Below are positions 6,565 through 10,249 of a stretch of DNA of 10,249 nt, one piece after another. The first letter of the stretch is position 1. Every line of letters begins with the position of its first letter. Origin of the DNA: Candidatus Saccharibacteria bacterium UBA2952 (GTDB lineage: Bacteria > Patescibacteriota > Saccharimonadia > Saccharimonadales > Saccharimonadaceae); assembly GCA_002348605.1 (NCBI GenBank), contig DEBQ01000005.1, positions 1 to 10,249 on the forward strand. Direction: 5' to 3'. The translations under genes were made by a program, and so were the position numbers. The notes beneath the pieces were generated by a model that did no database searches, was not told the origin of the DNA, and saw nothing but the letters and a program-made list of their open reading frames with translations.

Positions 6565-6573
6565 ATTATACCA
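6565..6573 (-). promoter_or_regulatory. Extended -10 promoter giving a near-leaderless TPR mRNA
   Basis: On the reverse strand TGG (6573-6571) precedes TATAAT (6570-6565), then 9 nt, then the TPR ATG (6555). The expected start is about 6558, leaving a leader of only 2-3 nt and no ribosome binding site. The element starts directly after the TAA stop of the upstream gene (6576-6574). No good -35 is present at 17 bp. Confidence 0.6.
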
Positions 6574-7398
6574 TTAATTCACTACTGCGGATGCAAGATG
6601 GAGCCGCACATGACCATTTGCCCGAATAGCTTCCGACGCACCGAGCAACCGGTCAATGAATTGAAGAGTTGCCTGATCTGGATTGCTAGCTAACGATCGG
6701 CGAAGCAGCAAAATGACTGTTTCAATTACCTTCAGGGTAGCCGCACGATCTTCCGACAAAGACTGCACTGCTGCCAGTCGGTCATATGTACTACCTTCGA
6801 TAAGTCGCCTGGCTTTGTTGACCCGCTCTGATAAATCCTTAAAGTCGCCATCTGTTTCAGCCAAGCGTGTCAGTTCAGCAGGCAGTCCGTCGGCGACGAA
6901 CAAAAGCCGCTGTTCTGCAAGTTCGTCCTTTATACCGATCGCACGGAGCAATCTCCGGCTTTCGAGCTTACTTAGTGGTGGCACGGCAAGTGTTCGTACG
7001 CGCGAGCGAATGGTTGGTAGTAAACGGTCCGGCGAATGAGACGTCAGTACGAAGTGTATAGATTCGTTCGGCTCTTCAAGAAGTTTTAGTAGTGAGTTTT
7101 GGGCAGCGGTTGTCATGGCGTCGGCATCGTCGATAATGACGAAACTGGGCGTATTCTGGCGTGAGCGGGTTTCAGTATATAGTTCCCGGATACGCTCAAT
7201 CGATATTGCTGCCAACGACCCGGTTCGTTTGACTTCGGGGGCTACTTGTACAAGCAAAGTACCATTGGTTTGCGCCATATGCGCGGCTAGTGTACCCAAG
7301 CCAGCTCCGACAGGTCCGGTCAGTAGTACTGCATGTGGCAATGACTTCGAAAAATCGTCTAAAAATTCAGTTACTCCTTGGCTAAGGTAGAGTTTCAT
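6574..7398 (-). CDS. holB: DNA polymerase III delta-prime-like clamp-loader subunit
   Basis: An AAA+ subunit expected to help load the sliding clamp during replication. Over 274 residues it shows PHAVLLTGP (21-29) leading into a degenerate Walker A, GPVGAGLG (28-35), with leucine where the ATP-binding lysine would be. It also has a Walker-B-like VIIDDAD (87-93), the family block SLLKLLEEP (102-110) and TSHSPDRLLPTIRSR (119-133), with SRVR in place of the usual SRC motif. The degenerate P-loop fits delta-prime, which is not an ATPase in E. coli, rather than gamma/tau. The four-cysteine zinc module common after the P-loop is missing. ATG 7398 overlaps the upstream stop by 4 bp (ATGA), with AAGG (7409-7406) 7 nt before it. 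Confidence 0.85.
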   Translation of the reverse strand: MKLYLSQGVTEFLDDFSKSLPHAVLLTGPVGAGLGTLAAHMAQTNGTLLVQVAPEVKRTGSLAAISIERIRELYTETRSRQNTPSFVIIDDADAMTTAAQNSLLKLLEEPNESIHFVLTSHSPDRLLPTIRSRVRTLAVPPLSKLESRRLLRAIGIKDELAEQRLLFVADGLPAELTRLAETDGDFKDLSERVNKARRLIEGSTYDRLAAVQSLSEDRAATLKVIETVILLLRRSLASNPDQATLQFIDRLLGASEAIRANGHVRLHLASAVVN

Positions 7399-8222
7399 TC
7401 TTTTGCCTTTTTGCCGAATGATTCAGGAATCGGCGAGGTAAATGTTTGACGATTGCCACCAGGTAGCGTTACCTCAAGCTGCTCCGCATGAAGATACATA
7501 CGGTCTGCCTTTTCGACGCCGTAAACCTCATCGCCCACAATAGGACATTTAATATATGCCAAATGAACCCGTAGCTGATGGGTCCGACCTGTTTTTGGCT
7601 CAAGCCGTACGAGCGCATGCTTCACCGAATGGTCGGCCAGCAGGTAATATGTTTCGGCGTGCTTGCCGCCGGCGTCTACCCTAAATGTACTGGGTGCATT
7701 CGGATTACGGCCGATCGGTAGATCAATGACGGCTTCGTGCTGCGAGGGTATGCCACTGGTTACTGCCGCATAGCGCTTTCTGGCTGTTCGCTGCGAAAAT
7801 TGGCGCGATATATAACTGGCCGTTTCGTCATTCTTGACGCATAAAATAACCCCTGACGTCGCACGGTCAAGTCGGTGAATAATTCCCGGCCGGTTTGAAT
7901 CGGCCTTATAAGTAGTTTTGGGTCGCACGAATTCCGCCACGGTAAATTCGTCGTTCAAAGCACCCTTGCTGTGGGTAAGGACTCCAACAGGCTTGTTAAT
8001 GACGATGACGTTCTCGTCTTCATAAATTATCGGTAGGGTTTTGTCGGTATGGTCAGGAGCTTTCGGTTCAACCACATTTACGTAATCATCTTCGCCAAGA
8101 TCATATTTTACAGAAGTAACGACTTGTCCATTTACGGTCACATGACCGGCCTCGATCAGTTTTTGCCAGGTCGAACGTGACTGTTCCGGCCAATACTGCG
8201 CCACGTATACATCTAGTCTCAT
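7395..8222 (-). CDS. RluA-family 23S rRNA pseudouridine synthase (RluC/RluD type)
   Basis: Converts uridine to pseudouridine, most likely in 23S rRNA. The 275-residue protein begins with an S4 RNA-binding domain (about 2-50, MRLDVYVAQ through HVTVNGQ) and continues into the RluA catalytic domain. INKPVGVLTH (75-84) and the active-site block GIIHRLDRATSG (113-124) are present, with D119 as the catalytic aspartate. RTHQLRVHL (213-221) and PIVGDEVYG (227-235) complete the family signature. ATG 8222 has AAGG (8234-8231) 8 nt upstream and follows trpS by 3 bp. It overlaps the clamp-loader gene by 4 bp. The target uridines cannot be told from sequence alone, so no specific symbol is given. Confidence 0.92.
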   Translation of the reverse strand: MRLDVYVAQYWPEQSRSTWQKLIEAGHVTVNGQVVTSVKYDLGEDDYVNVVEPKAPDHTDKTLPIIYEDENVIVINKPVGVLTHSKGALNDEFTVAEFVRPKTTYKADSNRPGIIHRLDRATSGVILCVKNDETASYISRQFSQRTARKRYAAVTSGIPSQHEAVIDLPIGRNPNAPSTFRVDAGGKHAETYYLLADHSVKHALVRLEPKTGRTHQLRVHLAYIKCPIVGDEVYGVEKADRMYLHAEQLEVTLPGGNRQTFTSPIPESFGKKAKE

Positions 8223-8225
8223 GTT

Positions 8226-9257
8226 CTACGCCTTAGGTCGAAGCCCAACTGCCTGCTGAACTTTGTAGAGCGTCTTGTTGGCTTGATTATTCATCTTCAT
8301 TTCAGACTGCTCTAACTTTTGCAGGATGTCGGCTTCGTTCACGTCAGCCAAGTTGGCCTGGAAGGAGGTCAAGAAATCACTCACATGCTTAGCCACTTCA
8401 GCCTTAAACTCGCCATACCGAGTCTGGCCGGCATTGCGCTCAATAGTCGCCTCTAGGGTGTCGCCTGCAAGCAAGGCGCTGATTTGAAGCAAGTTACTAA
8501 TTCCGGGCTGTTCCAGCGGGTCGTACGCAACGAATGCTTTGTCATCCGTCGTTGCACTCATGACTTTTTTTGCTGCCAAAGCCGGGTCATCACTTAAGAA
8601 AATAACGCCTTTTTCACTCCTCGCAGACTTACTCATCTTTTTGGTCGGGTCAGCAAGATCCATAACGCGTAGCCCTTGGTCATTTCCAAAGAATTCGTGC
8701 TGCTTTTTGACTGGCTCCGGCACAACGAATAACTCGCCGAACCGCGTATTCATGCGTTCGGCAATATCACGCGTAAATTCAAGGTGCTGCGTCTGGTCAT
8801 CACCTACGGGTACGTATGTCGCGCTGTACAGCAGAATATCGGCTGCCATAAGTACGGGATAATTAAATAGCCCGACACTAACGTCATCCTTACCTGTAGA
8901 CTTATCCTTAAACTGAGTCATTCGGCTCATTTGGCCGACACCCGTAAAGCAGTCAAGAATCCATGTTAGCTCACTGTGCGCGGGTACGTAACTTTGCCTG
9001 TAAAGGTGTATGTTCTCGTCTTCGATAGGTAGTCCCGCAGCAACAAACAGCTTGGCAGTCTGCAAAATCTGCTCGTATAGCGCGCTATGGTCGATTGGCG
9101 TTGTGAAGCTGTGCAGATCAGGAATGAACATATTGATCTGATAATCGCCAGAACGCGTTTTCGCCATGTCAATAATCGGCAGCATACCACCAAAATAGTT
9201 ACCGAGTGTCAGGTCATTATTGGCCCGCAGGCCGGTTAGAATCACAGGTTTCGTCAT
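8226..9257 (-). CDS. trpS: Tryptophanyl-tRNA synthetase
   Basis: A class I aminoacyl-tRNA synthetase that charges tRNA-Trp. It is 343 residues long, the normal bacterial size. The HIGH-type motif is TLGNY (17-21), comparable to the TIGN form known in Bacillus TrpRS, and KMSKS is at 207-211. YPVLMAADILLY (133-144) and VPVGDDQTQHLE (149-160) are typical of the tryptophan and tRNA site region. The usual QPSG before the HIGH motif is replaced by RANND (11-15). ATG 9257 has no Shine-Dalgarno sequence but lies 9 nt behind a -10 element, suggesting a near-leaderless mRNA. It leads the operon with the pseudouridine synthase and clamp-loader genes. Confidence 0.97.
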   Translation of the reverse strand: MTKPVILTGLRANNDLTLGNYFGGMLPIIDMAKTRSGDYQINMFIPDLHSFTTPIDHSALYEQILQTAKLFVAAGLPIEDENIHLYRQSYVPAHSELTWILDCFTGVGQMSRMTQFKDKSTGKDDVSVGLFNYPVLMAADILLYSATYVPVGDDQTQHLEFTRDIAERMNTRFGELFVVPEPVKKQHEFFGNDQGLRVMDLADPTKKMSKSARSEKGVIFLSDDPALAAKKVMSATTDDKAFVAYDPLEQPGISNLLQISALLAGDTLEATIERNAGQTRYGEFKAEVAKHVSDFLTSFQANLADVNEADILQKLEQSEMKMNNQANKTLYKVQQAVGLRPKA

Positions 9258-9266
9258 TACTACTTA

Positions 9267-9272
9267 AGTATA
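9267..9272 (-). promoter_or_regulatory. -10 element giving a near-leaderless trpS mRNA
   Basis: On the reverse strand TATACT (9272-9267) is followed after 9 nt by the trpS ATG (9257). Transcription would begin around 9260, leaving at most about 3 nt of leader. GG (9274-9273) separates it from the TAA stop of the upstream hydrolase gene (9277-9275). No convincing -35 is visible. Confidence 0.55.
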
Positions 9273-9274
9273 CC

Positions 9275-10102
9275 TTATGTATTTGCGTCAGACGGGTATG
9301 TCATTTCTTGCAGCCTCTCGACTACGGCGCTGCGCATTGTTCCGACTACATTATGCCCGGCGCCTTTTACGACAGTATGGCTGATAAATTTGTTCGTTTT
9401 GGACAGACGGTCAAGGTTTTTGCCGATTACCAAGGGGTCGAGTGAGCCGCTTAGTATGGTCGTCGGTATTTTTATCTGTTTTATCCGGTCTATCGCCGCT
9501 TGGTTCACAATCGACGCTTTAAGGGTTGCGAGAAAAGTGTCGATGTTTAGATCGCGTGCAAGATTAATTCCGTTCCGCTTCGCATAGTACTTTCGGGCAA
9601 GCAACAGCGCCTTTTCGGACGTCTTGGGGTTTCGGTGCATGATTTTATATATGCCCCGTAGGATGTCTTCGCGCTGGGTTGCAACCACCTTTCCTCTTGA
9701 AGGGCGATAGACCGGTGGACTTATGAGTAGCAGTTCAGATACATAGACCGGTACCGCACCGGCTACCTCTGTTGCAACGAGCGCGCCAAGCGAATGCCCG
9801 ACGAGCAGACTACCAGGCGGCAAACGGTTCAGCACCATCGTTTTGACGACGCTTTTGACTTGCGTCGATACGCTATAGGTGGCCCAGGTGGGCTGAGGTG
9901 ACTTACCAAACCCTAGAAGGTCTATCGCAACGACACGCACGTCGACTGGCAGCGACGTTGTGACATCGCGCCACATGTTGGTTGAGCTGCCGATTCCGTG
10001 CAGCAAAATCACCGTCATGCGCGGCTTTTTTGGTGTATTCAGCTCCTCTATATGTAACGTATAGGGCAGGCGCAGGTGTTTGTGAACCAATGTGTCTAAC
10101 AT
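9275..10102 (-). CDS. Alpha/beta-fold hydrolase
   Basis: A serine hydrolase of the alpha/beta superfamily; the substrate cannot be assigned. In 275 residues it shows the oxyanion-hole HGIG (35-38), the DLLGFGKS turn (61-68), and the nucleophile elbow GHSLG (102-106) with S104. D222 (GSLDPLV) and H250 (GAGHNV) complete the triad. Residues about 135-205 form the helical cap, rich in basic residues. No signal peptide is present, so it is probably cytoplasmic. ATG 10102 has AAGGG (10111-10107) 4 nt upstream. It follows the rpsI terminator, and no clear promoter separates the two, so read-through or an unseen promoter is needed. Confidence 0.9.
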   Translation of the reverse strand: MLDTLVHKHLRLPYTLHIEELNTPKKPRMTVILLHGIGSSTNMWRDVTTSLPVDVRVVAIDLLGFGKSPQPTWATYSVSTQVKSVVKTMVLNRLPPGSLLVGHSLGALVATEVAGAVPVYVSELLLISPPVYRPSRGKVVATQREDILRGIYKIMHRNPKTSEKALLLARKYYAKRNGINLARDLNIDTFLATLKASIVNQAAIDRIKQIKIPTTILSGSLDPLVIGKNLDRLSKTNKFISHTVVKGAGHNVVGTMRSAVVERLQEMTYPSDANT

Positions 10103-10122
10103 GTGCCCTTATTTTCGCACAC

Positions 10123-10152
10123 AAAAAGCACCCCGCCAAAAGGGGTGCTTTT
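10123..10152 (-). terminator. Intrinsic terminator of rpsI
   Basis: AAAAGCACCCC (10124-10134) pairs perfectly with GGGGTGCTTTT (10142-10152) around a 7-nt loop. Read on the reverse strand, the GC-rich stem runs into TTTTT (10127-10123). It lies 16 bp after the rpsI stop. Confidence 0.9.
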
Positions 10153-10168
10153 GAATGCTCGTGCGGAA

Positions 10169-10249
10169 TTAACGCTTTGAGTATTGTTCGCGCTTACGAG
10201 CCGAACGAAGACCGTACTTCTTGCGTTCCTTTTCGCGTGGGTCACGCTT
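10169..10249 (-). CDS. rpsI: Small-subunit ribosomal protein S9 (uS9), C-terminal fragment
   Basis: The last 26 codons and TAA stop of a reverse-strand gene cut by the window edge. KRDPREKERKKYGLRSARK followed by REQYSKR matches the conserved S9 tail, which reaches the ribosomal P site; the family ends in xxYGLxxARxxxQxSKR. The 5' part lies beyond position 10249, where rplM often precedes rpsI in bacteria. A strong terminator follows. Confidence 0.93.
   Translation of the reverse strand, partial: KRDPREKERKKYGLRSARKREQYSKR

Noticed and set aside
1..10249. Alternative genetic code with UGA read as glycine, as in some CPR phyla
   Set aside because: TGA ends the glycosyltransferase, GH57, unknown fourth and pseudouridine synthase genes at expected lengths, and no in-frame TGA is needed to complete any gene.
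1..10249. CRISPR array, insertion sequence or phage-derived segment
   Set aside because: No regularly spaced repeats, transposase-like protein or terminal inverted repeats were seen. The tRNA genes are intact, with no neighbouring integrase or duplicated 3' end.

Overview
The window looks like a compact, roughly 50% GC bacterial chromosome segment. Genes overlap or abut, most gaps are under 150 bp, and there are no mobile elements or CRISPR arrays. The cytoplasmic glycosyltransferase/GH57/GH15 set, small membrane-anchored TPR protein, cysteine-free L33 and near-leaderless promoters suggest Patescibacteria (CPR), most likely a Saccharibacteria (TM7) member. That placement is inference from gene style; no marker here is decisive. 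TGA ends several genes at their expected family lengths, so there is no sign of UGA recoding.

Forward strand, 1-5161: a sigma70-type promoter (about 13-42) precedes a tightly packed four-gene operon. It encodes a GT-B glycosyltransferase resembling glycogen synthase, a GH57 alpha-glucanase, a GH15 glucoamylase and an unrecognised 221-residue protein. The junctions are a 4-bp overlap, a 1-bp overlap and a 1-nt gap. Together the first three genes suggest synthesis and turnover of an intracellular alpha-glucan.

Reverse strand, about 5804 down to 5142: three tRNA genes, Thr(TGU), Tyr(GUA) and Thr(GGU), all with encoded CCA, are followed by rpmG (ribosomal protein L33). The rpmG terminator hairpin runs into the 3' end of the convergent glucan operon.

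Reverse strand, 9257 down to about 5800: trpS, an RluA-family pseudouridine synthase and a DNA polymerase III delta-prime-like clamp-loader subunit are packed as an operon. A membrane-anchored TPR protein follows, with its own -10 element. Two inverted repeats lie beyond the TPR gene.

Reverse strand, 10249 down to 9275: the 3' end of rpsI (ribosomal protein S9), its intrinsic terminator, and an alpha/beta hydrolase. A second near-leaderless promoter, for trpS, starts immediately after the hydrolase stop codon.

I did not find a clearly new system. The best leads are the unknown fourth gene of the glucan operon and a near-identical 20-nt promoter/start box in front of both trpS and the TPR gene.
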